Assembly (NCBI GenBank): GCA_022702545.1
Contig: JAHRBC010000003.1
Coordinates: 2,356,001-2,420,000 of the forward strand
Source: Phycomyces nitens
Taxonomy: Eukaryota; Mucoromycota; Mucoromycetes; Mucorales; Phycomycetaceae
Length of the DNA stretch: 64,000 bases
Reading direction: 5' to 3'
The notes under the pieces were generated by a model. That model was not told the DNA's origin, ran no database searches, and saw only the letters and a list, made by a program, of their open reading frames with translations. The position numbers and the translations under genes are program-made. Below, one piece after another: positions 10,778-20,690 of the stretch. Each line of letters opens with the position of its first letter. Position 1 is the first letter of the stretch.

Positions 10778-12388
10778 CAGTAGGTGGATAAAGGGTTCGC
10801 ATGTTTATATATTATTTATTATTCTTATAATATCTCTATGAATATGCATCATATTAGCATAAAACAAAAAGTATTTGAAAGATATTTTTTAGGTGTATAT
10901 TTATTATAAATTTTATAAGCGGAGATTCAAAACATATTGAGATAAATAAATACAAAGATTTTTATTACATGCGAACCCTTTTGCCACTTTTATTAATATT
11001 TAGTATTTTTGCCTTTTGCCTTAATTACTGCTTCAACTCTTGCTGGAATTGTATCTATATACTTTTTACAAATATCCTGCGTGATATTGTTCCATTCTTT
11101 ATCACATCTTTCCCAAAGTTCATGTACTCCTTTAGCCTTCAAAGAGTATAAAGAAAGTTGCAACTTTAAATGATGCCAAAGATGCTCAATTGGGTTCAGG
11201 TCTGGGGATTGGGCTGGCCAAGGGAGTACTTGCAATTCCATATCACTGATGTACTGTTTGGTTGTCTTGGCTGTGTGTTTTGGGTCATTATCATGCTGAA
11301 AAATGATATTTTGCTTATCAAAACTATAGAAATCTATAGTTTCTTTCAGGTTATCTTCAAGTATATTACAGTAAACTTTGCTTGTCATGAGTTCTTGTAT
11401 GTGACAACCATATCCAATGCCTTCATAAGTCATGCATCCCCACATCATCAAACTGCCTCCTCCATGTTTTACAGTTAAATCAAGATGATGGTCTTGTAGT
11501 GGGTCATCTGGCCTTTTCCAATGATATTTTACTCCATCAGATCCCCAAATATTGATTTTGGTCTCATCTGAGAATATAACACGTTTCCAATCATGAACAG
11601 TCCAGTGTTGATGCTCTAAAGCCCATTTAAGTCTTGCTTGTTGATTTTTCTCTGATATCATTGGCTTCTTCTTTTTAATTGCTGCTCTGAAACCAAGTGC
11701 CTTCAGGGTCTTGCAAACAGTAGAATAGTCAAGCTGCAGTCCCTCTTGATCTAATTTCATATGTGCTTCTTTGGCAGTTTGTATTTCACCAGTTACAAAT
11801 TGTCTTACTAACAGGCGCCTTCTGACTTGGGAAATTTTTGCAATTTGGCCACCAATAGAGATTTTTTCAGTGATCTTCATCTTCTTTTTATACTTGGATA
11901 CAGTCCCAGCAGAGATAGAAAGGTTCTTGGAAATTTTCTTGACAGAGGTACCACTTTGAAGCTGACTTTGGATAGAATTTCTGAGAGAAAGAGGTAGAAT
12001 TTTCATTTTAAAAGAAACAAGGAATAATATGAAAATAAAAAGAAAAACTTAGTCATTTATATATGTTTTTGTTTTATATTCCGATTATATGACTCATTTT
12101 GACTATTATATGTGACTTTGAACGATTTATAAGCAAAAGTCACAGAGAAATAATTTATTTTCTACTAATTTATCCAAAGTGGAAAAAGGGTTCGCATACT
12201 TTTCAAAAATTTATCTGAGTTTTATTAAATCAATATTCATTCTCAGCCGTTGATATTTTTATATGTGGTAGTTTTATATATAATGTATATAAAACATTTT
12301 GTTTTATATGAAAATATTAAAAATTGAAAGAGTACTATCAAAATATATATTTTTTAATAGAACATGCGAACCCTTTTTCCACCTACTG
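10778..12388 (-). mobile_element. Tc1/mariner transposon, apparently complete
   Basis: Inverted ends CAGTAGGTGGATAAAGGGTT and its complement are followed on both sides by CGCATG. They are flanked by TA at 10776-10777 and TA at 12389-12390. Element D has the empty site (GGGATATAAAGG). The single transposase gene inside has no internal stop, so ends, target duplication and enzyme all look functional. Confidence 0.92.
10993..12006 (-). CDS. Tc1-type DD34E transposase, intact
   Basis: A 337-residue cut-and-paste transposase, normal length for Tc1, with a single uninterrupted exon. Residues 1-110 form the paired-type HTH DNA-binding region (SVKKISKNLSISAGTVSKYK at about 21-40, then a second HTH). 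The catalytic triad is visible: D147 in IFSDETK, D239 in FQHDNDPKH and E274 in PDLNPIEHLW, with 34 residues between the last two. GGGSLMMWGC at about 182-191 is the usual Tc1 glycine-rich box. It should bind the TIRs at 10778 and 12388 and cut at TA. It sits in element C between the left terminus and tnp2 exon 1. The product is expected to act in the nucleus. Confidence 0.93.
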   Translation of the reverse strand: MKILPLSLRNSIQSQLQSGTSVKKISKNLSISAGTVSKYKKKMKITEKISIGGQIAKISQVRRRLLVRQFVTGEIQTAKEAHMKLDQEGLQLDYSTVCKTLKALGFRAAIKKKKPMISEKNQQARLKWALEHQHWTVHDWKRVIFSDETKINIWGSDGVKYHWKRPDDPLQDHHLDLTVKHGGGSLMMWGCMTYEGIGYGCHIQELMTSKVYCNILEDNLKETIDFYSFDKQNIIFQHDNDPKHTAKTTKQYISDMELQVLPWPAQSPDLNPIEHLWHHLKLQLSLYSLKAKGVHELWERCDKEWNNITQDICKKYIDTIPARVEAVIKAKGKNTKY

Positions 12389-12583
12389 TAAAGGTCAATT
12401 TTCTAGCTCAGGCCCTTTTTTGTGAGTTCAGAGAGAAAAAATATTTTTGATGGATTTTATTGGGTGTAGGCGATTGTGTAGCATGAAAAAAATAATTATT
12501 AAACTCAAAGTATATCAAATAAACTGTACCTGAATATATCTTCTTTACTGTTAAACCAAAACATTTCAATTATTTATTAAACA

Positions 12584-12734
12584 ATGGCTCCTATCTGTAA
12601 ATCTACAAGAACAAAAGAATGCAGATGTTCTATTTGCAAGAACAAAGAGGGTGGATTTGATTTTCTCACAGCTCAAACATTTAAGCATCATATGCTTAAA
12701 GAAGATGCCAAAAACAGTTTTTTTGGTGGTAGAT
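12584..12734 (+). pseudogene. tnp2 gene of element C, exon 1 (separated)
   Basis: A 151-bp exon encoding a cysteine motif (ECRCSIC), then DFLTAQTFKHHML, ending at a GTAAGA donor. It has the same length and phase as exon 1 of element D (35186-35336). The rest of the gene is at 23208-26081 because element B was inserted in intron 1. Splicing across a 10.4-kb insertion is unlikely, so the exon is probably stranded. The CxC motif with a nearby His suggests a small zinc-binding module; this is inference. Confidence 0.8.
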
Positions 12735-12778
12735 GTAAGATATATTTTATATTTTACACTGGAAAAAGTATACGATTT

Positions 12779-12855
12779 TATGGTGGAGAAATATCTGTAG
12801 TATTAAAGTACCATCATCGATTTATTGTTATTTCAATCTATATTTCTCCACCATA
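12779..12855. repeat. perfect 16-bp inverted repeat near the left end of element B
   Basis: TATGGTGGAGAAATAT at 12779-12794 and its exact complement at 12840-12855 could form a hairpin with a 45-nt loop, about 20 bp inside the terminus. Role unknown; subterminal structure or a transposase site is possible. Confidence 0.6.
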
Positions 12856-13094
12856 CAAATATGAATGATACTATAGGGAATGACGCCTGGTCTATCAGAG
12901 AAATAGGTCTTTAGTTCCGCTTGAAAAACCTTTGATACCCCCCAACTTTTCTGTTATTAAAGAGGTCTAGTTTATTTTATATTTCGTGTCGAGTAAGCCT
13001 ATTATTTATTGTATTTTGTGCCATATAAAGCTAATCGCAATATCGCGATTTACAATATATTCATATCCTTTACTTTTAACCTCAGTAACTCATC

Positions 13095-13270
13095 TCTTTA
13101 GGCTGAAAAGCAAAGGGAAATAGTGTCTTTAGACTGAAAATCAAAGGGAAATAATGTCTTTAGACTGAAAATCAAAGGGAAATAATGTCTTTAGACTGAA
13201 AAGCAAAGGGAAATAATGTCTTTTAGACTGAAAAGCAAAGCGAAATAATGTCTTTTAGACTGAAAAGCAC
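13095..13270. repeat. tandem array, ~32-bp unit, about 5.5 copies
   Basis: The unit is close to TCTTTAGACTGAAAATCAAA followed by GGGAAATAATG, with small variations (one extra T in the last units, AAGC for AATC). It lies between the left terminus of element B and its accessory gene, where CACTA elements usually hold transposase-binding subterminal repeats. Confidence 0.85.
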
Positions 13271-14374
13271 CGTATCATACGTTTACATACAAGCCTCATT
13301 TGTTGATTTTTAAAAAATAAATTGTTTTTTATTTATTTTTTATTTATTTAATATATATATTTCTAGATGAATGCTCTAATCATATAATAATAATATATAT
13401 GCTATTTCTAGAGTATTGTTTGATATTTTGCATCTAGCAAGACCAACAAGTTCCTACCTGATAGATATTGGGTACTGTCTTGGAGAAGAATGGTGCTATT
13501 TAATAGTAATAGGAGCAAAGATTAATTAAATAATCGTAATGGATCAAATTATTTGCTGTTGTACTTACAATGTTGATATCGTGAGTAGATGGACTACTTG
13601 ATAGATTCATGAGAATATCTCAGCATATTAGCTGTCAGTTGAGATTGTCTAAGAATTGTAAAGTTATTAGTATTCTAGATATTCATATATACTATATTAT
13701 CAGCGGTTTTCTTACCTGTGTGATTGTTTGTTCAGACATGCGGATGAGATTCTTAATATATCTAATAGAGAATAGAACATAGTTATATATGTATAAGTAA
13801 AGAGATATATATAATTTGTAATAATATAATAGCTTACCATGATGTTTGATTACAAGATTGAGTGACATGCAAAGCCGTGATGACTGGAGGCATCAAGTCA
13901 TTAGTAAAGAGAAGCTTTGAGCAAATATTATTTTGTTATTAAACCATGTAAAATGACCAAAGAGAAGAAGCTTGTTGATGATCTGTAAAGATAATGGCAA
14001 AATTATTAAGTAATTACATAAAATAATAAGAATAAAATAATTACCAGTATGTGTATAAGAGCAAGAGGCAAAAGAGAAAGAACGAAAAATAATTTGAGTT
14101 CCAAGGTGGTTTACCCCTAAAAAAAAGTGCGGTCTCTAAAATCAATAATCCCAAAAACATAATATAATCGTCATTTTCATTTTACAGTTAGACGCTTTAT
14201 TTAATCAATAAAAGACACTAATTAGTTTTAAGCAAGTCATTGTAAAATATGATTATATATTGTAGAATAAACATCAGTAACAGTTCATTATACTTCTTTA
14301 CTTGTAAGAAACATTATAATATCATAAAGATAAAATATTAATAATTGTCATTTAAACATTTATTCATATAGAAA

Positions 14375-15614
14375 ATGAACAACTTTGACATCTCCAAAAT
14401 CTCTACCAGTAGTCCTATCTATGCATCTATTATGCGTAGTGCTATGGCTAATGTCCAGAACAGTGAACTTACCACTGCATCTACTTCGGCCACTGTAACA
14501 GCAGAAGAGACATCCAATTACCAGGATGATAATGAAATCCGTAGCTTGCTAAACTCGGCAAATATCAAGATGGATTCTCTTGAAAATCAAAACAAGACAA
14601 TTGCAAGTGAAGTGGGTGATTGCAAGACGTCAATTTCGCAGCTTGAGAAGGTCATTGATAGACTTGTCACTGGCCAAATCAGCATCAAGGATATTTTGTC
14701 TGGTGGAAATACTCCTGCAAGAACGATTGCAGTGGCCAGTTTGGTACCTTGGGGTGAGGAACCCTATGTTGTTGGAAAGAGATATCCAAAGATCTCAGTA
14801 AGTCTTGACTAGACATAAAATCAATAAGAAGAGTATCTAAAACCAATTTATAGAAATTAATCAATGGCTATATCAAGCACCCAAACTTCACCAGTGACAA
14901 CCCTGTCAAGATAATGGAGAATGATGCCAAGCAAGGGTGGTCCTTGACTAGCTACTACAACAGTAGCTATAACAATGCACTGGCCATAAGGCTGATCACC
15001 TACTTGGGAAGACAAGAGGCAGGAAAGGCGATCCCTTTGAATGATCTTGCCAAAATGGTAAAAAACCATTTTGTCAACCAGGTGCGCCAGCGCCAGCAAA
15101 CCCCAGAGGCTGCAGACAGAAAAAGACTTGCATGCAGAAGACGACAGCGAACTGTTACGGTAAGTTTATATTTTAATCAATATAAAACTGTTATTTTCTT
15201 ACACACTTAATATACAGATTCTTTGTCGCCGAATCAAGGCATACAACAAGTACAGAGACCAGATTGACAGAGAGATGGGCAGAAAAAATTGCGACCATGC
15301 CCTCCAAAAGGAAACCATGTCTGAAGATGAGACTGATGGAGAAGATAAGGTAAAGGCCTTTCGCCCTAGCTGGAGAAGTGACGAGGTAATTATTTTAGCA
15401 TAGTTTTTCATATTAAAATTCTATATCTTTTATTGATACACCTTATTATATTCAATAGCTCCAGACTTTTATAGATCTTGTTGATGATTTTGCTTCCCAG
15501 TCACTAAAGAAAAAGGGAAGCTCCATTTTGAAACGCGTCCGAGTAGTTCGTCAAAAGGATGTACCAAAGGATTTAGCAGTCCCATTGGCCGCGTGGACAA
15601 TAAATAATGAATAA
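14375..15614 (+). CDS. accessory protein of element B, four exons
   Basis: Exons 14375-14797, 14854-15159, 15218-15385 and 15459-15614 join in frame at GTAAG/TAG-type junctions with no stop. The N-terminal part is Ser/Thr-rich, then predicted helical or coiled coil (MDSLENQNKTIASEVGDCKT at about residues 67-86). The middle holds WGEEPYVVGKRYP and GWSLTSYYNSSYNN. The conserved C-terminal block has RRIKAYNKYRDQIDREMG, LQKETMSEDETDGED and FRPSWRSDE, then a leucine-rich helix and KRVRVVRQ, ending LAAWTINNE. Homologues lie beside tnp2 in elements C, D and H. No known domain recognised. Convergent with tnp2 (86-bp gap). A subterminal-repeat-binding cofactor like plant TnpA is a reasonable guess only. 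Confidence 0.75.
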
Positions 15615-17384
15615 ACTATCTATTTTATGTTTTATATTTTTTGGCTATCTTTTGCTGCAGATACTTTTGTGAGATAAGGATAGGTAAAGATATTTATTTT
15701 TAAGCATATATTTTTCTAAGAACAGGAGCAACAATCATCTTAACATTTCCTGTCTCAGTTGTATGCTCACCAATGGCAACCGACAGCAAGATTCGGTGCA
15801 CTGGCAAGATATTTTGATAATCCCCTCGGGCAAAGGCAAACTCATTCAACTCTATCCCTTCATCACTTCTTGTGTTCAGACCAGATGACCTATACCATTT
15901 GACATAAGCAAAGGTATGATTGTCAGGTTGAAGAGTCTGGGGATTCACAAGCGAGTTGACAAACAAATACTGAATCTGACCAGTAAAGGCACTTATACCA
16001 CGGTCATTGTTCTCTTGGAAGATTGCCTGTATATATGACCCGCGGCGAACTGCACCATTGCTCCCTTTGTATATCTGGCCAAGCAAGTTGATCGATGGGA
16101 ACTTCTGGATCATATTGTTGACAAAGACATTGCCGAACGAAGCTTGCTGGTAACTGCGAAGAGAATCATCGTCATAGGAGTCTCTGTAGAACTCAAGAAG
16201 ATGCTCATACTCTTCTTCTACCATTCGTTCATATTGCCCTAGGGAAAGTGGGAAGGCCAACGAAGGAAGAGGTTCATTGCCTTTGATGTTGACAGTACTG
16301 AACTGCGCGGAATCAAGAAAGACTTTTAGGTCAAACCTAGGAGAAGCAACTTGGAAATATGGGGCGGTGGTGACAGTGGTGGTTGCAGTGGACGCATGGA
16401 CAATTGGAGCAGGAGGAGGAGTAAACTCGACGAGTTCAGAAAGCAATGCAATATACGATGCATTTCCAATTACGGCCATCATTCTACAAGCAATATCAAC
16501 CTTGCAAGAGTCCTCAAGATATTTTCGCATGAACGTGGCCTCAAAGCCGTCTCTCTTGTTCGTCGTGTAGTTCTTCAGTACACCATTGTACCTCTCGAAG
16601 CTGAAAAGCCAATAGCCATATACTGGCCCAAAGTTGACGATCGTCTCATGAAGATGCAGATGTAGATGCATGTTAGGTGAGATAAAATCTGCACCATACA
16701 AGTTCTGACATCCTTGTCCAAACAACTCCAAACAGAAATGGGCTTCGGCTAACTCGTCTTCTGATATGCTGGGCTTGGACAAGTATCGGCAGGCGTTGAC
16801 GAAGCACATCCAATTGTCAAGATTGTCCCTTGGCAACCGGTCTTTCAAGAGGACAGGCGAGTATACCAGGCACCAGGACTTCCATTCGTCGGCCTTCATG
16901 AACGGGAAGTCCTTGCCAATCTTCTTCTTGAGGGTGCTCATATCACTACGGCGGAAAAAACGGTAGCTAACTACCGTTTTGGTAGCATTACTACCGTTTT
17001 TTCCCACCAAAAAAACGGTAGTAAAGACTCTGTATAAGGCGATTTCGGTAGCTGTTACCGTTTTTTTAGTGCGAAAAAAAAGGGTAGTTATGAGGCAGGA
17101 ATAGGCACAGCTACCGTTTTTTTTATCCAACCAAAATCGTTTCTTTATATACTATAGCCTCTCTTTTATATTACTTTATATACTAGCACCCATTCTTTTT
17201 TTACTGCCATTTATTTGAAATAATGGTTTATTTTTTATTATAATTTCGATTTATTTCAAATAATATTAAAATATATATAATAATAATATAGAAACATACC
17301 AAAAGCAAATACTATTTAATATTATAAAACGTATATGGTACAAACCTTTTACTCAAGCTATACACGATGCCAACAACATGTTGT

Positions 17385-17860
17385 TATGACTTGGATGGCC
17401 TTTGGTCTTCACCGATTGCTATAGAAATATTGTGGTCAGAGAATGAAGCAATCAAATAAACCGAGCTTATTATTTTGGATAGCATACCAGTATACGTTGT
17501 GCTTGTCAATCGACGTGCCAAGCATCTTGTTATGGATCACTGTCATGACTTGGATAGCACCTTTGGTCTTCATCGATTGCTATAAAAATATTGTGGTCAG
17601 AGAATGAAGCAATCAAATAAACCGAATATAATGTTTTGGGTAGCATACCAGTATATATTGTGCTTGTTAATCAGCGTGCCGAGCATCTTGTTGTGGATCA
17701 CTGTCATGACTTGGAAGGCCTTTGGTCTTCATCAATTGCTATAAAGATATCGTGGTCAGAGAATGAAGCGATCAAATAAACCGAGCATATTGTTTTTGAT
17801 AGCATACCAGTATATATTGTGCTTGTTAATCGGTATACCAAGCATCTCTTGAATTAATGC
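17385..17860. repeat. three tandem ~155-bp repeats in CACTA-1 copy II
   Basis: Each unit contains TTTGGTCTTCA, GGTCAGAGAATGAAGC, ATAAACCGA and AGCATACCAGTATA. One more unit than copy I. The units differ by several bases, so the amplification is not very recent. Confidence 0.75.
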
Positions 17861-18754
17861 CACTATATGGAACGTACAGATGTAAATACTAGATGCAGTA
17901 GAAGGAGAGTAGAGAATGCGGAATATGATTAATTAAAGAGTGTAAACATATTATAATATTCTTACCATAGAAAATATATTGCTGTAAAGTCAGCTCATAA
18001 GATTTAAAACTAATTCGAATATAATGGTAGTTGGCAGAATGAGTACATCATTAAGAAAACAATATGCATATTCTACAGAGATTCCCAGGTAGGGAGGTGG
18101 GGAACGACAAACTTTAGTGTAATATAGCTGTAAAAAATTTTCACCTTTTTTTAGTGTCTGAAAAATTATGAGATGAGTGTTTCATTCCTTGATTAAAGAT
18201 AGCAGAGCTGAAGATGTGGTATACAAGATTCCAATCGGATGTTTATGTCATTGACAACCTTACATAAGGGAGGGTCATTTAGTTTTACTTCAAAAAAGTA
18301 GAGCAAAGAAAAGAAAAGAAATATAAACTAACCTCGGCATAATACAGCTATAAAAAAATTTCATTTTTTTTGGTGCTTGAAAAAGGGCGAGATGTGTGTT
18401 TCATTCCTAGATTAAAAACAACAGAGCTGAAGATGTGGTATACAAGATGCCAATCGGGCATTTATTAAGGTGGCAATCTTACGTGATGGAGGGTTATTCG
18501 ATTTTATTTCAAAGGAGAGGACCAAAGCAAAGATAAAACAGCTAAAGGAAAAGAGGAAAAGAAAAAGTGCGCTAAAACATATACTAAAAATATGAGAGAA
18601 CCAATAAGAGCAGCCTAAAGAATATTAAAGCCCTGGTCTGTTTCTCTTTGATGAAGGCTCATTGCTCATTCCTAGTGGTGTAAACCTATATCAAACAGTA
18701 GAAATATTATATTAATATTAAATTGAGAATAGATGAGCAACAAAAAAGCTCTAA

Positions 18755-19140
18755 CTTACAGTACATCTGTCATGATTGGTGATTCAGCCTCGTCATCTGT
18801 TTGAAATACCTCATCTTCTGAAAGAAAAGAACTGGTTGCTCCTTCCTGCTATAACATAATAAAAATATTGTATTAATTATAATGTATATTCAAATGTTTG
18901 TTAATTAATAAACTTGCCTGGCTGTTCTCTGCCATTTCTCTCTTATGAGTCTGGTTTGCACTCTTAAAGGTATCTTGAAGAATATTCTTGGCACACCACA
19001 TTCTTTTGCACTTGTAAATGTGGAGTGCTATTGTCCTAGCCGTGCCTCACTGGCCACAATCATTGATGACAGGTACGTTGATTTTGTCATCATTGACCAA
19101 GAAGTGTCTTTGCTGCTATTGCTATTATTAGTCAAATAAT
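18755..19140 (-). pseudogene. CACTA-1 accessory gene, C-terminal relic (copy II)
   Basis: Same minus-strand fragment as at 5715-6090, with YKCKRM, KNILQDTFKSANQT and an acidic tail ending SPIMTDVL after an intron. The 5' part is missing. It adjoins the oppositely directed transposase relic at 19142. Confidence 0.55.
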
Positions 19141-19141
19141 C

Positions 19142-20090
19142 TCTTACCTACCCATAGAAAAAGTAATTAGAGTATACTCCAAGCTTATCACGTCAAACTT
19201 GAAGGGCGGTAGAAATGCCAGTTTGCTTGTTGAGCGCTTTGCTGTTCATAGCTTTGTCAGTTCAGCAAACAGCTCTCAGAATTATCCTAGTACAAGTCAG
19301 CCGTCCACATATAATGAAGCAAGTTTCTTAGATCTTCCAGATTGTGTAAGTGCTGCCCAGCTATGGGAGCCATTCAACTGACATGCCAGCTTGAATGATG
19401 ATGACGTGGAAGGTGTCAGCAGCCCTGTTGTCAAGAATACTTTGGCAAAGTACTATGTGCGAAACAGTGGTATGAACAGTATTGAACTTGATGACCCAAC
19501 GATTGTTGTTGCTTCTCGTCTTTGGAAAAATTCAACTGTGCATGCTTCATGAATGTACCGAAGAATAAAAAATGAGACCAGACGTGGCAATCATCATGTG
19601 ATGTTTACCTGTCTGTACAGAAAGTGAGTATTGGTATTAGTCAAAATACAAAATAGAGATCACTCGCATTTTTTATATTTTTATCTAGCCGTCACAATAT
19701 AACTATTCAAAGCTGGTTTGTTGGCACCGTGGAATTTTATTTCGAGCATAAAGAGGTTGATGGCACACCGCACTTTCTGGCATTCGTTGAAGTGATGAAA
19801 GAGCATGGTACAGCAGCCCATGACTCATCTGTGCCAATCGTAATACGGCGGTCACACAGCTCAACTAGACAAACAACCCAGTCAAAATATGCCATTATCA
19901 ATGTGGATGACATTCAGCATCAAGTTGGGCTCATCCAGTACCCTCCGAGTAGTAATCAGTTCTTTATCATTGCACCATATTACGTGTTTAATGACAATCT
20001 GCGTGTGACCATGAGTAACCTTGCCACTTTATTAGCCATTTTATTTGGTATTGATATTTATAAGGAAAGAAAAAAGAAAAAGAAAATTTT
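19142..20090 (+). pseudogene. CACTA-1 transposase-like gene, C-terminal relic (copy II)
   Basis: Collinear with 6103-6980. Pieces contain GRNASLLVERFAVHSFVSS, YYVRNSGMNSIELDD and, after an intron-like gap, VEFYFEHKEVDGTPHFLAFV and FFIIAPYYVFNDNLRVT. A TGA follows WEPFN and another lies after STVHAS. Only the C-terminal domain survives; no catalytic motifs. Confidence 0.55.
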
Positions 20091-20097
20091 TATAATG

Positions 20098-20690
20098 TCA
20101 AAAACAAAAAAATTGTTTCAAAAAAACGGTAGTTATGCTACCGTTTTGTTCACACAGGGAAAAATTATTTTTCTCAAGAATGCTCAACATCTTTAACACC
20201 AAATAAAATGCTCATTTCAATAAACAAGGTTGCCTAAAAATTTACGGACCCTTTCTATGGTACTACAACTACCTCATTGTCAGATGAAAAGACATTCCAT
20301 GCGACTTTTATGAATCGGGATTGATGACATTACCTTTCAACCACAATCTGCGGAGATAAAGTGCTCTAATAAATATCAATACCAAATAAAATAAAATAAA
20401 ATAACTAATAATGTCAAAAACAAAAAAATTGTTTCAAAAAAACGGTAGTTATGCTACCGTTTTGTTCACACAGGCGAAAAATTATTTTTTTCAAGAATGC
20501 GCAACATTTTTAACACCAAATAAAATGCTCATTTCAATAAACAACGTTGCCTAAAAACTTACGAGCCCTTTCTATGGTACTACAACTACCTCATTGCCAG
20601 ATGAAAAGACATTCCATGCGACTTTTATGATTCGGCATCGATGACATTACCTTTCAACCACAATCTGCGGAGATAAAGTGCTCTAAAATC
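20098..20690. repeat. tandem duplication, ~316-bp period, in CACTA-1 copy II
   Basis: The stretch from TCAAAAACAAAAAAATTG to GATAAAGTGCTCTAA at 20098-20370 recurs at 20414-20690. Copies I and III have it once. This accounts for part of the extra length of copy II. Confidence 0.8.

Noticed and set aside
12584..12868. 94-codon ORF as a small zinc-finger gene
   Set aside because: Only the first 50 codons are an exon shared with element D; the rest is intron and the terminus of element B.
14857..15411. Minus-strand ORFs opposite the element B accessory gene
   Set aside because: Shadow frames; the plus-strand exons splice in frame and match the homologous genes.
16960..17120. CRISPR-like array of short repeats (CGGTAG/CTACCG)
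   Set aside because: Spacing and orientation are irregular, and they are confined to transposon ends; these are CACTA subterminal repeats.
15700..17130. 476-codon ORF taken as starting at 17130
   Set aside because: The first ~60 codons are CACTA-1 terminal repeat read through by chance; the true coding part begins at the insertion point 16943.
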